DNA of 64,000 nt from Streptococcus pacificus (lineage in GTDB: Bacteria > Bacillota > Bacilli > Lactobacillales > Streptococcaceae), in contig NZ_JAENBO010000006.1 in assembly GCF_016481305.1 (NCBI RefSeq), forward strand, positions 1 through 64,000, written 5' to 3'. Below the pieces are notes generated by a model. The model had not been told where the DNA came from, ran no database searches, and saw nothing but the letters and a program-made list of their open reading frames with translations. Of the stretch, positions 1 to 9,957 are shown piece after piece (the stretch's first letter is position 1; every line of letters begins with the position of its first letter). Made by a program: the position numbers and the translations under genes.

Positions 1-16
1 AGTTGCTTAGCTAGAA

Positions 17-90
17 TCCGGCATAGCTCAGTTGGTAGTAGCGCATGACTGTTAATCATGATGTCGTAGGTTCGAGTCCTACTGCCGGAG
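17..90 (+). tRNA. tRNA-Asn (anticodon GTT)
   Basis: A cloverleaf can be drawn. The 7-bp acceptor stem is TCCGGCA (17-23) with TGCCGGA (83-89), discriminator base G90. The D arm contains AGCTCAGTTGGTAG, the anticodon loop carries GTT at 51-53, and the T arm holds the standard GGTTCGAGTCC. CCA is not encoded. It sits just before the adcR promoter and is followed at once by a terminator, so it is the last gene of an upstream unit, probably an rRNA/tRNA cluster lying outside the window. Confidence 0.95.
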
Positions 91-95
91 TATTT

Positions 96-119
96 AAACT
101 AGCGTAAGCTAGTTTTTTT
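96..119 (+). terminator. Intrinsic terminator after tRNA-Asn
   Basis: AAACTAGC (96-103) pairs with GCTAGTTT (108-115) around a GTAA loop, and the T run continues to 119. Confidence 0.85.
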
Positions 120-136
120 GTTTTTATGGTCAGTGG

Positions 137-165
137 TTGATTCCTAAAGTTTTTTGTGATATTAT
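137..165 (+). promoter_or_regulatory. adcRCB promoter
   Basis: TTGATT (137-142), 17-base spacer, TATTAT (160-165). The AdcR operator lies just downstream of the expected start site. Confidence 0.7.
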
Positions 166-180
166 TAATTATCAATGAAA

Positions 181-192
181 TTAACTGGTTAA
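181..192 (+). promoter_or_regulatory. AdcR operator (zinc box)
   Basis: TTAACTGGTTAA is an exact match to the streptococcal AdcR box TTAACYRGTTAA. It lies about 15 bases after the -10 box and 17 bases before the adcR ATG. Zn-bound AdcR here would be expected to block its own operon. Confidence 0.9.
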
Positions 193-209
193 GCATAAAG
201 GAGAATTCT

Positions 210-659
210 ATGAAACACTTATCACAACGTATTGATAAAGCGATTAATAACATTTTATTATTTTCAGAGAATCAACATGAGCTATTACTTGGCACCTGTC
301 AAAGTGATATTAAATTAACCAATACACAAGAACATATTCTTATGCTCCTGGCTGAAGAAAAATTAACTAATTCTGATTTGGCTATTAGATTGAATATTAG
401 TCAAGCTGCTGTTACTAAAGCGATTAAAAGTCTTGAAAAACAAGGGATGTTAGCTTTTTCTAAGAATAAAGAAGATGCTAGAATTACTTATTTTGAACTG
501 ACAGAGTTAGCTAAACCTATTGCGGCTGAACATCAGCATCATCATAAAAAAACGTTAGCCTTTTATGATCATTTATTAGAATCGTTTTCAGATGATGAAC
601 AGCTTGTCATTGATAAATTTTTGAAACAATTGTCTGAAACATTAGAAAGAGAAAAATGA
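210..659 (+). CDS. adcR: AdcR, zinc-responsive MarR-family repressor
   Basis: A 149-residue winged-helix MarR protein that represses zinc uptake when Zn(II) is bound. The residues used as metal ligands in pneumococcal AdcR are all present at the same numbers: Glu24, Cys30, Glu41, His42, Glu107, His108 and His112. The DNA-binding helix-turn-helix spans about residues 52-75. ATG 210 is chosen because AAAGGAG sits just before it; an upstream in-frame ATG at 156 would lie between the promoter and the operator. The gene shares ATGA with adcC, so translation is probably coupled. It is autoregulated through the box at 181-192. Confidence 0.95.
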   Translation: MKHLSQRIDKAINNILLFSENQHELLLGTCQSDIKLTNTQEHILMLLAEEKLTNSDLAIRLNISQAAVTKAIKSLEKQGMLAFSKNKEDARITYFELTELAKPIAAEHQHHHKKTLAFYDHLLESFSDDEQLVIDKFLKQLSETLEREK

Positions 660-1363
660 GATATATTACTGTTAAAAATTTAGCTTTTCAATATGATGCT
701 GAGCCAGTTTTAGAAAATATTAATTATCATTTAGATAGTGGTGAGTTTGTGACTTTAACTGGTGAAAATGGCGCTGCAAAATCTACACTGATTAAAGCAA
801 CTCTTGGCATTTTAAAACCTAAAGTTGGGACGGTTGAGCTTTCTAAAGTTAATAAAGAAGGAAAAAAACTTAGAATTGCTTATCTTCCACAACAAATTGC
901 TAGCTTTAATGCTGGTTTTCCAAGCACTGTTTATGAATTTGTAAAATCAGGTCGCTTTCCTAGAAAAGGTTGGTTTAGAAGGCTTAATGCTCATGATGAA
1001 GAACACATTAAAGTCAGTTTAGAGTCAGTTGGAATGTGGGAAAATCGTCATAAGGCTATAGGTAGCTTGAGTGGTGGTCAAAAGCAAAGAGCAGTGATTG
1101 CTAGAATGTTTGCTAGTGATCCAGATATTTTTATTTTAGATGAACCAACTACGGGGATGGATATAGGGACGGTTGAAACCTTTTATGAGCTGATGCACCA
1201 TAGCTCTCATCAACACGGCAAAGCGGTTTTGATGATTACCCATGATCCTGAAGAAGTTAGAAAGTATTCGGATAGAAATATTCATCTGGTGAGAAATCAA
1301 AATTTACCTTGGCGTTGTTTTAACGTTCATAGTGATAATCAGGAGGTAGAACAAAATGCTTGA
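656..1363 (+). CDS. adcC: AdcC, zinc ABC transporter ATPase
   Basis: A 235-residue ATP-binding subunit that powers zinc import through AdcB. Walker A reads GENGAAKST (residues 36-44), with Ala replacing the usual second Gly. The signature is LSGGQKQR (138-145) and Walker B is FILDEPT (159-165), followed by a conserved switch His in ITHDPEE. It overlaps adcR by 4 bases and adcB by 8. The zinc-binding lipoprotein gene adcA is not in this cluster: a terminator and convergent tyrS follow adcB. That matches streptococci in which adcA is unlinked. Confidence 0.95.
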   Translation: MRYITVKNLAFQYDAEPVLENINYHLDSGEFVTLTGENGAAKSTLIKATLGILKPKVGTVELSKVNKEGKKLRIAYLPQQIASFNAGFPSTVYEFVKSGRFPRKGWFRRLNAHDEEHIKVSLESVGMWENRHKAIGSLSGGQKQRAVIARMFASDPDIFILDEPTTGMDIGTVETFYELMHHSSHQHGKAVLMITHDPEEVRKYSDRNIHLVRNQNLPWRCFNVHSDNQEVEQNA

Positions 1364-2174
1364 GATATTATCCTATGACTTTATGCAAAGAGCCTTCCTT
1401 GCTGTTATTGCAATCAGTATTTTTTCACCTATTTTGGGTATTTTTTTAATTCTTCGTCGTCAGAGTTTGATGAGTGATACCCTAAGCCACGTTTCTTTGG
1501 CAGGTGTTGCCTTAGGTGTTTTCATTGGTATTTCGCCAACTTGGACAACCATTTTGGTGGTAAGTTTAGCAGCTATTGTACTTGAATATTTAAGGACCGT
1601 TTATCGCCATTATATGGAAATTTCAACGGCCATTTTGATGTCGTTTGGTTTAGCCATTTCGCTGATTATTATCAGTAAAGCTAATAATTCTAATGGTGTT
1701 GGTCTAGAGCAATATTTATTTGGTTCCATTATAACGATTACTTCAGAACAAGTTATAGCATTGTTTACTATTGCTTTAATTGTACTTCTTTTGACAATCC
1801 TATTTATTAGGCCAATGTATATTTTGACGTTTAATGAAGAAACAGCCTTTGTCGATGGATTACCTGTAAGGCTAATGTCGATTTGTTTTAACCTAGTGAC
1901 AGGTGTTGCCATTTCGCTGATGATTCCGGCTGCTGGAGCCCTCTTAGTTTCAACTATTATGGTTTTACCAGCAAGTATTGCCATGAGAATTGGTAAGAGT
2001 TTTAAATCAGTGATTACCTATGGTATTTTAATTGGATTTATTGGCATGGTCCTTGGTATTTTTATTTCATTTTGGGCTAAAACACCAGCGAGTGCAACGA
2101 TTACAATTATTTTTATCACCATGTTTCTAATTGTTAGTATCATTGGTGTTATCGCTAAACTGCTAAGAAAATAA
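1356..2174 (+). CDS. adcB: AdcB, zinc ABC transporter permease
   Basis: A 272-residue integral membrane protein of the ABC-3 (metal permease) family with about eight hydrophobic segments. The N-terminal region ([20 protein letters not shown]) is typical of ZnuB/AdcB/MntB permeases. It forms the membrane channel for AdcC-driven zinc import. The start is set by AGGAGG at 1341-1346, inside the end of adcC. It is the last gene of the operon; a bidirectional terminator separates it from tyrS. Confidence 0.94.
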   Translation: MLEILSYDFMQRAFLAVIAISIFSPILGIFLILRRQSLMSDTLSHVSLAGVALGVFIGISPTWTTILVVSLAAIVLEYLRTVYRHYMEISTAILMSFGLAISLIIISKANNSNGVGLEQYLFGSIITITSEQVIALFTIALIVLLLTILFIRPMYILTFNEETAFVDGLPVRLMSICFNLVTGVAISLMIPAAGALLVSTIMVLPASIAMRIGKSFKSVITYGILIGFIGMVLGIFISFWAKTPASATITIIFITMFLIVSIIGVIAKLLRK

Positions 2175-2200
2175 GAATGGCATAGACATCATTTATAAAT

Positions 2201-2240
2201 AAAAAAACCAGTTAAGGGCAACTCCTTAAACTGGTTTTAT
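2201..2240. terminator. Bidirectional terminator between adcB and tyrS
   Basis: AAAACCAGTTAAGG pairs with CCTTAAACTGGTTTT across a short loop, with one bulge, and has A and T runs on either side. It can end both convergent genes. Confidence 0.8.
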
Positions 2241-2249
2241 TGTTTTATT

Positions 2250-3506
2250 TTAGTAAGTTAGAACAAAATATTTCTTTTTACCACGTCTGATAACTGTTAG
2301 TTCGCCATCAATTTTATCAGTGTCTGAAAGGATATAATTGACATCTTGCACTCTGTCACCATTGATATAAATAGCACCATTAGTGACATCTTCACGTGCT
2401 TGACGTTTTGAAGTGACAATGTTAGCTGCAACAAGCAACTCAACAATGTTAAGGTTATCTTCTTTTGTAACCTGATAGTTTGGAACGTTATTTAAGCCTT
2501 GTTTTAGTTCCTTAGCGGATAAATTCTTGATGTTACCTGCAAAGAGTTGTTCAGTGATGTTAATAGCTTCTTCTAAAGCCTTTTCACCATGCACTAAAGT
2601 GACCACTTCTTTAGCTAATATTTTTTGTGCAAGACGTTTATGTGGTTCTTTTTCAAAAGCTACTTTAATTTCTTCTATCTCATCAAGCGATAAGAAAGTG
2701 AAAATCTTGAGAAAACGAATGGCATCATCATCCATTGTGTTAACAAAGTATTGGTACATTTCGTATGGTGACGTTTTGTTGGCATCAAGCCAGATAGCAT
2801 TGCCCTCTGACTTACCAAATTTTTTCCCAGCGGAATCGGTAATTAAAGGAACTGTAATAACATGCCCTTGCTTATTGGCCTTTCGTCTCAAGAGTTCAGT
2901 GCCAGCAGTCATGTTGCCCCATTGATCACTTCCTCCCACTTGTAGAGTGACATTGTGAGTTCGATTGAGTTCGTAGAAGTCATAGCCCTGCATGATTTGG
3001 TAGGCAAATTCAGTGTAAGAAATCCCTGTTTCAATACGTTTTTTAACGGATTCTTTACTCATCATGTAGTTAACGGTAAAGTATTTACCAACATCGCGAA
3101 GAAAATCAATGAAGTTGATAGATTGGAACCAATCATAGTTATTGACCATCTCAGCTTTATTGTCACCTTTTTCAAAATCTAGAAAGCGAGCTAATTGTTT
3201 TTGAATACTTTGACTCCAGCCTTCAACGGTTTCTTTAGTTTGAAGGCTTCTTTCAGCATCTTTAAAGGATGGGTCCCCAATTAGACCAGTAGCACCACCA
3301 ACTAGGGCATATGGCTTATGGCCTGCTAGTTGTAGGTGGCGAATCACGATAATTGGAACCAAGTGACCTAGATGAAGGCTATCAGCTGTTGGGTCGTAAC
3401 CAGAATAAAGAGCAAGAGATCCCTCAGCCAGTTGTTTTTCTAGCGCTTCTTCATCAGTTGTTTGAAATATCAAACCACGTTCTTTTAATTCTTTGAAAAT
3501 AGTCAT
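2250..3506 (-). CDS. tyrS: Tyrosyl-tRNA synthetase
   Basis: A 418-residue class I aminoacyl-tRNA synthetase that charges tRNA-Tyr. The HIGH-type motif is HLGH (residues 45-48) and the KMSKS-type loop is KFGKS (229-233). The tyrosine pocket shows YSGYDPT and the [10 protein letters not shown] stretch. A C-terminal S4 RNA-binding domain starts near residue 350. The second in-frame ATG (3506) is chosen over 3521 because GGAGAG sits 9 bases upstream of it and the resulting length equals that of streptococcal TyrS. No T-box leader is visible in the short shared intergenic region, so regulation is probably constitutive. Confidence 0.95.
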   Translation of the reverse strand: MTIFKELKERGLIFQTTDEEALEKQLAEGSLALYSGYDPTADSLHLGHLVPIIVIRHLQLAGHKPYALVGGATGLIGDPSFKDAERSLQTKETVEGWSQSIQKQLARFLDFEKGDNKAEMVNNYDWFQSINFIDFLRDVGKYFTVNYMMSKESVKKRIETGISYTEFAYQIMQGYDFYELNRTHNVTLQVGGSDQWGNMTAGTELLRRKANKQGHVITVPLITDSAGKKFGKSEGNAIWLDANKTSPYEMYQYFVNTMDDDAIRFLKIFTFLSLDEIEEIKVAFEKEPHKRLAQKILAKEVVTLVHGEKALEEAINITEQLFAGNIKNLSAKELKQGLNNVPNYQVTKEDNLNIVELLVAANIVTSKRQAREDVTNGAIYINGDRVQDVNYILSDTDKIDGELTVIRRGKKKYFVLTY

Positions 3507-3541
3507 TATCTTACTCTCCATTTTTTATAATCTTATTGGTC

Positions 3542-3571
3542 ATTATAACAAAAAGAGGGGTTTCTATGCAA
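3542..3571 (-). promoter_or_regulatory. tyrS promoter
   Basis: On the minus strand, TATAAT (3547-3542) with a TTGCAT-like -35 (3571-3566) 18 bases upstream. It lies back to back with the pbp1b promoter. Confidence 0.5.
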
Positions 3572-3587
3572 GTCTTGTTAAATTTGT

Positions 3588-3593
3588 TATAAT
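3588..3593 (+). promoter_or_regulatory. pbp1b -10 box
   Basis: A perfect TATAAT 18 bases before the pbp1b ATG, followed by a GAGG ribosome-binding site. No convincing -35 box is seen. Confidence 0.5.
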
Positions 3594-3611
3594 AGAAAAT
3601 GAGGTATTTTT

Positions 3612-5993
3612 ATGAAACAATCAGATAATAATAGTTTGAAAGATAGAATTGCTAAAAAGGCGCAATCCTTAAAAAATAAAATGAGTGGCAAAAAATCTTC
3701 TAAATCCTCTCAATTAACTCCGATGGATATTGGCTCAGTTTTCCTAAGAACCTTGAAGCTGATGTCTGATTTTTTCTATGCCATCGTAGTCTTATTTGCC
3801 TTTTTAGGTATTGGGATTGGTTTTGGTTATTTTGCAAGTCAAATTGATGATGTTGAAATTCCTGATAGAGAGACTTTGATTGCTGATGTTAGTACTTTAA
3901 CCAGTATTTCTAAGATGACCTATGCTGATGACTCCCTGATTTCAACGATTAATACTGACTTGTTAAGAACACCTGTTGGTAGTGATGCTATTTCTGATAA
4001 TATTAAAAATGCTATTATTGCTACTGAAGATGAGAATTTTAGAAGTCATCCAGGCGTTGTTCCAAAAGCGGTTTTTAGGGCTACATTGACCTCTGTTTTG
4101 GGAATTGGTGAAACCAGTGGTGGATCGACTTTGACACAACAATTACTAAAACAACAAGTATTGGGTGATGATCCAACATTTAAGCGTAAGGCTAAGGAAA
4201 TTATTTATGCCTTGTCACTTGAACGATATATGGATAAGGATGAAATCTTAACAAAGTATCTTAATGTTTCTCCTTTTGGACGAAATAACAAGGGACAAAA
4301 TATTGCAGGTATTGAAGAAGCAGCACAAGGTATTTTTGGTGTTTCTGCTAAGGATCTCACTATTCCACAATCAGCTTTTCTAGCTGGTTTACCTCAAAGT
4401 CCTATTGTTTATTCGCCTTATACTTCGACTGGTGAATTTAAAACGGAAGAAGATATGGCTATTGGTCTTAAAAGAGCTCAAAATGTTTTATATAGTATGT
4501 ATCGAACAGGTCAACTATCAAAAGCAGATTATGAGAGCTACAAAGCTTATGATTTGAGACAAGATTTCAGACAACCAGAAGCTATTGTTGAAGATAATCA
4601 TGATTATCTTTACTATACCGTTCTATCTGAAGCTAAAGATATTATGTATGATTATTTGGTGGAAAAAGACGGTGTTTCTGAGCAAGATTTAAAAAATGAT
4701 GATACCAAACAAGCCTATGAAGAAAAAGCTTTGAAAGCTATTCAATTAGGAGGTTATACCATTACGACAACCATCAATAAAAATGTTCACAATGCCATGC
4801 AAGATGTTGCTAGAAATTTTGGTGGTTTATTAGATGATGGTACCGGTCAAGTTCAAATGGGAAATGTTCTTTTGGATAATCGAACAGGTGCTGTTATTGG
4901 CTTTATCGGTGGTCGCGATTATAATACTAATCAAAATAATCATGCTTTTGATACTTATAGATCACCAGGTTCAAGTATTAAACCAATATTAGCCTATGGT
5001 CCGGCTATTGATCAAGGCTTAATGGGAAGTGCTAGCATTTTATCCAACTATCCAACAACTTTTTCAAGTGGTCAAAAGATTATGCATGGCGCTGATGAGG
5101 GAACTAGTATGGTGACCCTTCAAGAAGCTCTTAATACATCATGGAACATTCCTGCTTTTTGGACCTACCAAATGCTTCTTAAAGAAGGTGTAGACGTTAA
5201 GGGTTATATGGAAAAGATGGGCTATTCCATTCCTTATTATGATATAGAGAGTCTTCCTTTAGGTGGGGGTATTGAAACATCTGTTGTTCAACAAACCAAT
5301 GCTTATCAAGCACTTGCAAATAATGGTGTTTTCTTAAAGGAATACATTGTTTCAAAAATCACTGATATTGATGGAAATGTTATTTATGAACATCAACCAG
5401 AACCAATTCAAGTTTATTCTAAAGCAGCCGCAAATATTATGACCTCACTCTTACGTGGGCCTATTAGTTCAGGAGCAACCACAACCTTTGCTTCAAGATT
5501 GAGTGGTCTAAATGGCAACCTCCTAGGGGCTGACTGGATTGGCAAAACAGGAACAACAAATGATACCTCAGATGTTTGGTTGATGCTATCAACTCCGTCT
5601 GTTTCTTTAGGTTCTTGGGCGGGTCACGATGATAACAGTTCTTTAGCGGCTTTAACAGGCTATAATAATCATGCCAATTATGTTGCCCATCTTGTGACAG
5701 CTATTAATAATGCAGATCCTAATATTTTAGGGACATCAGAGAAATTTACAATGGATTCTAGTGTGATTAGTGCTTCTGTTTTAAACTCAACGGGATTAAA
5801 ACCTGGGTCGGTTTCTCTTAATGGTAAAACAATCAACGTTGGTGGTTCAACAACAACGAGTTTATGGGCTAAAAATGGTCCAGGAGCCACAACTTATAAG
5901 TTTGCTATTGGTGGGACAGATAGTGACTATGCTAAAGCTTGGTCTAAAATTGTTGGAGGCAATCCGCAACCAGAACCAAAACCAAAAGAATAA
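3612..5993 (+). CDS. pbp1b: Class A penicillin-binding protein 1b
   Basis: A 793-residue bifunctional peptidoglycan synthase. It has a basic cytoplasmic tail (1-50), one membrane anchor (about 54-74) and a GT51 glycosyltransferase domain with catalytic Glu in [10 protein letters not shown] (E139) and GGSTLTQQ (170-177). A penicillin-binding transpeptidase domain follows, with the SxxK nucleophile in SPGSSIKP (Ser454/Lys457), SWN (510-512) and KTGTT (645-649). The C-terminus is a short Pro/Glu/Lys tail. It lies directly upstream of the rpoB leader and divergent from tyrS, a conserved streptococcal arrangement. All catalytic motifs are intact. The wall machinery also includes pbp2a elsewhere in the window. 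Confidence 0.94.
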   Translation: MKQSDNNSLKDRIAKKAQSLKNKMSGKKSSKSSQLTPMDIGSVFLRTLKLMSDFFYAIVVLFAFLGIGIGFGYFASQIDDVEIPDRETLIADVSTLTSISKMTYADDSLISTINTDLLRTPVGSDAISDNIKNAIIATEDENFRSHPGVVPKAVFRATLTSVLGIGETSGGSTLTQQLLKQQVLGDDPTFKRKAKEIIYALSLERYMDKDEILTKYLNVSPFGRNNKGQNIAGIEEAAQGIFGVSAKDLTIPQSAFLAGLPQSPIVYSPYTSTGEFKTEEDMAIGLKRAQNVLYSMYRTGQLSKADYESYKAYDLRQDFRQPEAIVEDNHDYLYYTVLSEAKDIMYDYLVEKDGVSEQDLKNDDTKQAYEEKALKAIQLGGYTITTTINKNVHNAMQDVARNFGGLLDDGTGQVQMGNVLLDNRTGAVIGFIGGRDYNTNQNNHAFDTYRSPGSSIKPILAYGPAIDQGLMGSASILSNYPTTFSSGQKIMHGADEGTSMVTLQEALNTSWNIPAFWTYQMLLKEGVDVKGYMEKMGYSIPYYDIESLPLGGGIETSVVQQTNAYQALANNGVFLKEYIVSKITDIDGNVIYEHQPEPIQVYSKAAANIMTSLLRGPISSGATTTFASRLSGLNGNLLGADWIGKTGTTNDTSDVWLMLSTPSVSLGSWAGHDDNSSLAALTGYNNHANYVAHLVTAINNADPNILGTSEKFTMDSSVISASVLNSTGLKPGSVSLNGKTINVGGSTTTSLWAKNGPGATTYKFAIGGTDSDYAKAWSKIVGGNPQPEPKPKE

Positions 5994-6042
5994 ACTAATG
6001 ATTTTTACAATCTGAGGGATCACCTAAGAATCATTTAAAAGG

Positions 6043-6071
6043 TTGATTTTTGCAAGGAAATAAGGTATAAT
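6043..6071 (+). promoter_or_regulatory. rpoBC distal promoter
   Basis: TTGATT (6043-6048), 17-base spacer, TATAAT (6066-6071). Transcription would start near 6078 and give a leader of about 220 bases. Confidence 0.75.
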
Positions 6072-6125
6072 ATTATAGAATTTTGTCGTCTGTTTTAGTT
6101 GAAATATTGTCCAACTAAGACTTAC

Positions 6126-6169
6126 AGCAGTTAAATCACACTTATTAGTCAGATTTAGCTGCTCTTTTT
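6126..6169 (+). terminator. Terminator-like hairpin in the rpoB leader
   Basis: AGCAGTTAAATC (6126-6137) pairs with GATTTAGCTGCT (6152-6163; one G-U pair), followed by CTTTTT. It lies between the distal promoter and rpoB, so it could act as an attenuator. Confidence 0.6.
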
Positions 6170-6212
6170 GTGCTCATTTTTAGGATTTTTTATAAATTGT
6201 AATCAATTCTTA

Positions 6213-6227
6213 AATATTCTGAAAATT
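6213..6227 (+). promoter_or_regulatory. CodY-box-like palindrome
   Basis: AATATTCTGAAAATT matches the CodY consensus AATTTTCWGAAAATT at 14 of 15 positions. It lies about 20 bases before a TTGACA element in the rpoB leader. A functional site is only inferred. Confidence 0.45.
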
Positions 6228-6247
6228 CAAGAAGGACTATTATTTTG

Positions 6248-6276
6248 TTGACACTTGCTTGTTTAACAAGCCTATT
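6248..6276 (+). promoter_or_regulatory. Possible rpoB proximal promoter with overlapping palindrome
   Basis: A consensus TTGACA (6248-6253), but the sequence 17 bases on (CCTATT, 6271-6276) is a poor -10. The spacer contains the perfect palindrome GCTTGTT-T-AACAAGC (6257-6271). Confidence 0.35.
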
Positions 6277-6296
6277 AGAAAAAAGGAGTTGAAAAC

Positions 6297-9200
6297 TTGG
6301 CAGGACATGAAGTTCAATACGGGAAACACCGTACACGTCGTAGCTTTTCAAGAATCAAAGAAGTTCTTGATTTACCAAATTTGATTGAAATTCAAACCGA
6401 TTCATTTCGAGATTTTCTTGATCATGGGTTAAAGGAAGTTTTTGAGGATGTTCTTCCTGTATCTAACTTTACAGATACAATGGAACTAGAATTTTTAGGG
6501 TATGACATTAAAGAACCTAAATATACTTTAGAAGAAGCTCGAGCTCATGATGCTCACTATTCGGCACCTATCTTTGTGACTTTTCGCTTAGTCAATAAAG
6601 AAACTGGTGAAATTAAGACGCAAGAAGTCTTCTTCGGTGATTTTCCATTAATGACTGAAATGGGAACATTTATCATTAATGGGGCAGAAAGAATTATCGT
6701 TAGCCAGTTGGTGAGATCACCAGGTGTATACTTTAATGACAAAGTTGATAAAAATGGTAAAGTGGGGTATGGCTCAACAGTTATTCCTAATCGCGGAGCA
6801 TGGTTGGAACTTGAAACTGACTCAAAAGATATTGCCTATACTAGGATTGACCGTACTCGTAAAATTCCTTTTACAACACTTATTCGTGCGCTAGGATTCT
6901 CTGGCGATGATGAAATCATTGATATTTTCGGTGATGGTGATCTCGTTAGAAATACTATCGAAAAAGATATTCATAAAAATCCAAGTGACTCAAGAACAGA
7001 TGAAGCCTTAAAAGAAATTTATGAACGCCTTCGTCCAGGTGAGCCAAAAACTGCAGAAAGTTCTCGTAGTCTTTTGATTGCTCGTTTCTTTGATTCACGT
7101 CGTTATGATTTAGCGGCTGTTGGTCGTTATAAAATCAACAAGAAATTAAATGTTAAAACACGTCTTTTAAATCAAACAATTGCTGAAAACTTAGTGGACA
7201 CAGAAACAGGGGAAATCCTTGTTGAAGCTGGCACTGTGATGACGCGTGAAATCATTGATAGTATTTCAGAACATATTGATGGTGATTTAAACAAATTTGC
7301 ATATACGCCAAATGATTATGCTGTACTTGTTGAACCAGTTGTTCTACAAAAATTCAAGGTTTATTCACCAATTGACCCAGAAAGAGTTATCACTATTGTT
7401 GGTAATGCAAATCCTGATGAAAAAATTAGAAATCTAACACCAGCTGATATTTTGGCTGAAATGAGTTATTTCTTGAACCTTTCAGAAGGTCTTGGAAAAG
7501 TAGATGATATTGACCATTTGGGTAATCGTCGTATCCGTGCTGTTGGTGAATTGTTAGCCAACCAATTCCGTATCGGTTTAGCACGTATGGAACGAAATGT
7601 GCGTGAACGTATGAGTGTTCAAGACAATGAAGCCTTGACACCACAACAAATTATTAATATCAGACCAGTAACAGCAGCGATTAAAGAATTCTTTGGGTCA
7701 TCACAATTGTCACAGTTCATGGACCAACATAATCCACTGTCAGAATTGTCACACAAACGTCGTCTATCAGCCCTTGGACCTGGTGGTTTGACGCGTGACC
7801 GTGCCGGATATGAAGTTCGTGACGTTCACTACACCCACTATGGTCGTATGTGTCCGATTGAAACACCTGAAGGACCAAACATCGGTTTGATTAACAACTT
7901 GTCATCTTATGGTCACTTAAATAAATATGGTTTTATCCAAACACCATATCGTAAAGTTGATAAGGAAACAGGTGTGGTTACTCGTGACATTGAATGGTTG
8001 ACAGCTGATGAAGAAGACGAATTCACAGTAGCGCAAGCAAACTCTATTCTTAATGAAGATGGCACTTTTGCTGAAGAAATCGTTATGGGACGTCATCAAG
8101 GTAATAACCAAGAGTTCCCAATCAGTGCTGTTGATTATGTGGATGTTTCTCCTAAACAAGTAGTTGCTGTTGCGACAGCATGTATTCCTTTCTTAGAAAA
8201 CAATGACTCAAACCGTGCCTTGATGGGTGCCAACATGCAACGTCAGGCTGTGCCACTCATTGATCCAAAAGCACCGCTCGTTGGTACAGGGATGGAATAT
8301 CAAGCAGCTCACGATTCAGGAGCTGCCGTTATTGCACAAAATGACGGTAAAGTTATTTATTCTGATGCCGAAAAAGTTGAAGTTCGCAGAGAAGACGGTG
8401 GTCTTGATGTTTACCAAATCACTAAATTCCGTCGCTCTAATTCAGGAACTGCTTATAACCAAAGAACTCTTGTCAAAGTTGGTGATATTGTTGAAAAAGG
8501 AGACTTTATCGCTGACGGTCCATCAATGGAAAATGGTGAAATGGCTCTAGGACAAAATCCAATTGTTGCCTACATGACATGGGAAGGTTACAACTTTGAG
8601 GATGCGGTTATCATGAGTGAGCGTTTGGTAAAAGATGATGTTTATACCTCTGTTCACTTAGAAGAATTTGAAAGTGAAACACGCGATACCAAACTAGGCG
8701 CTGAAGAAATCACTAGAGAAATTCCAAACGTCGGTGAAGAAGCCCTTAAAGATCTTGACGAAATGGGTGTTATTCGCATTGGTGCAGAAGTTAAAGAAGG
8801 TGACATTCTTGTTGGTAAAGTAACACCAAAAGGTGAAAAAGATTTATCAGCTGAAGAACGTCTCTTGCATGCCATCTTTGGTGACAAGTCTCGTGAAGTT
8901 CGTGATACTTCTCTTCGTGTGCCACATGGTGGTGATGGTGTTGTTCGTGATGTTCGCATCTTCACTCGTGCCAATGGTGATGAGCTTCAATCTGGTGTCA
9001 ATATGTTAGTTCGTGTCTACATTGCTCAGAAACGTAAAGTTAAAGTTGGAGATAAAATGGCTGGACGCCATGGTAACAAAGGGGTTGTTTCTCGTATTGT
9101 ACCAGTTGAGGATATGCCTTACTTACCAGATGGTACACCAGTTGATATCATGTTGAACCCATTAGGGGTGCCATCACGTATGAATATTGGTCAGGTTATG

Positions 9201-9884
9201 GAACTCCACTTAGGTATGGCTGCTCGTACTTTGGGTGTTCATATGGCAACACCAGTCTTTGATGGTGCTACTGCAGAAGATTTATGGGAAACTGTTAAAG
9301 AAGCTGGTATGGATAGCGATGCTAAGACTGTCCTTTATGATGGACGTACCGGTGAACCTTTTGACAACCGTGTTTCTGTTGGTGTCATGTACATGATCAA
9401 ACTTCACCACATGGTTGATGATAAGCTTCACGCACGTTCAGTTGGACCATACTCACTTGTTACCCAACAACCACTTGGTGGTAAAGCACAATTTGGTGGA
9501 CAACGTTTCGGTGAGATGGAGGTTTGGGCCCTTGAAGCTTATGGTGCTTCACACGTTCTACAAGAAATCTTGACCTACAAGTCTGATGATGTGATTGGAC
9601 GTTTGAAAGCTTATGAAGCTATCACAAAAGGAAAACCAATTCCAAAACCAGGTGTTCCAGAATCATTCCGTGTGCTTGTCAAAGAATTACAATCTCTTGG
9701 TCTAGACATGAGAGTCCTTGATGAAGATGATAGAGAAGTTGAACTTCGTGATCTTGATGAAGGTGAAGATGATGACGTGATGCACGTTGATGATCTTGAA
9801 AAAGCACGTGAAAAACAAGCACAAGAAGCTGCAGAATTTGCTAGCGAAGAGAAAAAAGTTAATGATGACACATCTTTAACATAA
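6297..9884 (+). CDS. rpoB: RNA polymerase beta subunit
   Basis: A 1195-residue beta subunit of the core RNA polymerase, forming the active-site cleft with beta-prime. The rifampicin region reads [20 protein letters not shown] followed by [11 protein letters not shown], without any common resistance substitution. The conserved catalytic region includes [10 protein letters not shown] and the late [19 protein letters not shown] stretch. It starts at TTG (6297): AAAAGGAG lies 7 bases before it and the protein begins [10 protein letters not shown] as in other streptococci. The acidic C-terminal tail is typical. It is transcribed with rpoC, 73 bases downstream. Confidence 0.97.
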   Translation: MAGHEVQYGKHRTRRSFSRIKEVLDLPNLIEIQTDSFRDFLDHGLKEVFEDVLPVSNFTDTMELEFLGYDIKEPKYTLEEARAHDAHYSAPIFVTFRLVNKETGEIKTQEVFFGDFPLMTEMGTFIINGAERIIVSQLVRSPGVYFNDKVDKNGKVGYGSTVIPNRGAWLELETDSKDIAYTRIDRTRKIPFTTLIRALGFSGDDEIIDIFGDGDLVRNTIEKDIHKNPSDSRTDEALKEIYERLRPGEPKTAESSRSLLIARFFDSRRYDLAAVGRYKINKKLNVKTRLLNQTIAENLVDTETGEILVEAGTVMTREIIDSISEHIDGDLNKFAYTPNDYAVLVEPVVLQKFKVYSPIDPERVITIVGNANPDEKIRNLTPADILAEMSYFLNLSEGLGKVDDIDHLGNRRIRAVGELLANQFRIGLARMERNVRERMSVQDNEALTPQQIINIRPVTAAIKEFFGSSQLSQFMDQHNPLSELSHKRRLSALGPGGLTRDRAGYEVRDVHYTHYGRMCPIETPEGPNIGLINNLSSYGHLNKYGFIQTPYRKVDKETGVVTRDIEWLTADEEDEFTVAQANSILNEDGTFAEEIVMGRHQGNNQEFPISAVDYVDVSPKQVVAVATACIPFLENNDSNRALMGANMQRQAVPLIDPKAPLVGTGMEYQAAHDSGAAVIAQNDGKVIYSDAEKVEVRREDGGLDVYQITKFRRSNSGTAYNQRTLVKVGDIVEKGDFIADGPSMENGEMALGQNPIVAYMTWEGYNFEDAVIMSERLVKDDVYTSVHLEEFESETRDTKLGAEEITREIPNVGEEALKDLDEMGVIRIGAEVKEGDILVGKVTPKGEKDLSAEERLLHAIFGDKSREVRDTSLRVPHGGDGVVRDVRIFTRANGDELQSGVNMLVRVYIAQKRKVKVGDKMAGRHGNKGVVSRIVPVEDMPYLPDGTPVDIMLNPLGVPSRMNIGQVMELHLGMAARTLGVHMATPVFDGATAEDLWETVKEAGMDSDAKTVLYDGRTGEPFDNRVSVGVMYMIKLHHMVDDKLHARSVGPYSLVTQQPLGGKAQFGGQRFGEMEVWALEAYGASHVLQEILTYKSDDVIGRLKAYEAITKGKPIPKPGVPESFRVLVKELQSLGLDMRVLDEDDREVELRDLDEGEDDDVMHVDDLEKAREKQAQEAAEFASEEKKVNDDTSLT

Positions 9885-9957
9885 ACAATTATTAACAACT
9901 GAATTTTAAAGATTTCATGTTAATATGATGAGAAGTAAAAAAGAAAGGTAATAACTA

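Larger units (their letters stand above)
5994..6296 (+). other. Long rpoB upstream region (303 bases, no gene)
   Basis: No ORF with a ribosome-binding site is seen here. It holds a near-consensus promoter (6043-6071), a small hairpin (6095-6118), a terminator-like hairpin (6126-6169), a CodY-box-like palindrome (6213-6227), a second TTGACA (6248-6253) next to a 15-base perfect palindrome (6257-6271), and the rpoB ribosome-binding site AAAAGGAG. Confidence 0.8.

Noticed and set aside
656..1363. AdcC Walker A with Ala in place of Gly (GENGAAKST) as a defect
   Set aside because: Lys-Ser-Thr are intact and this variant is known in streptococcal AdcC; not evidence of inactivation.
2201..2240. AACTGGTT in the adcB terminator shared with the AdcR box
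   Set aside because: Only an 8-base overlap with the operator; the sequence is explained by the terminator stem.
2250..3540. Possible T-box leader for tyrS
   Set aside because: Less than 40 bases separate promoter and start codon; no specifier stem or antiterminator fits.
8227..8550. Long antisense or alternate-frame ORFs inside rpoB, rpoC, groEL and hsdR
   Set aside because: No ribosome-binding sites, and the composition mirrors the host gene; read as shadows.
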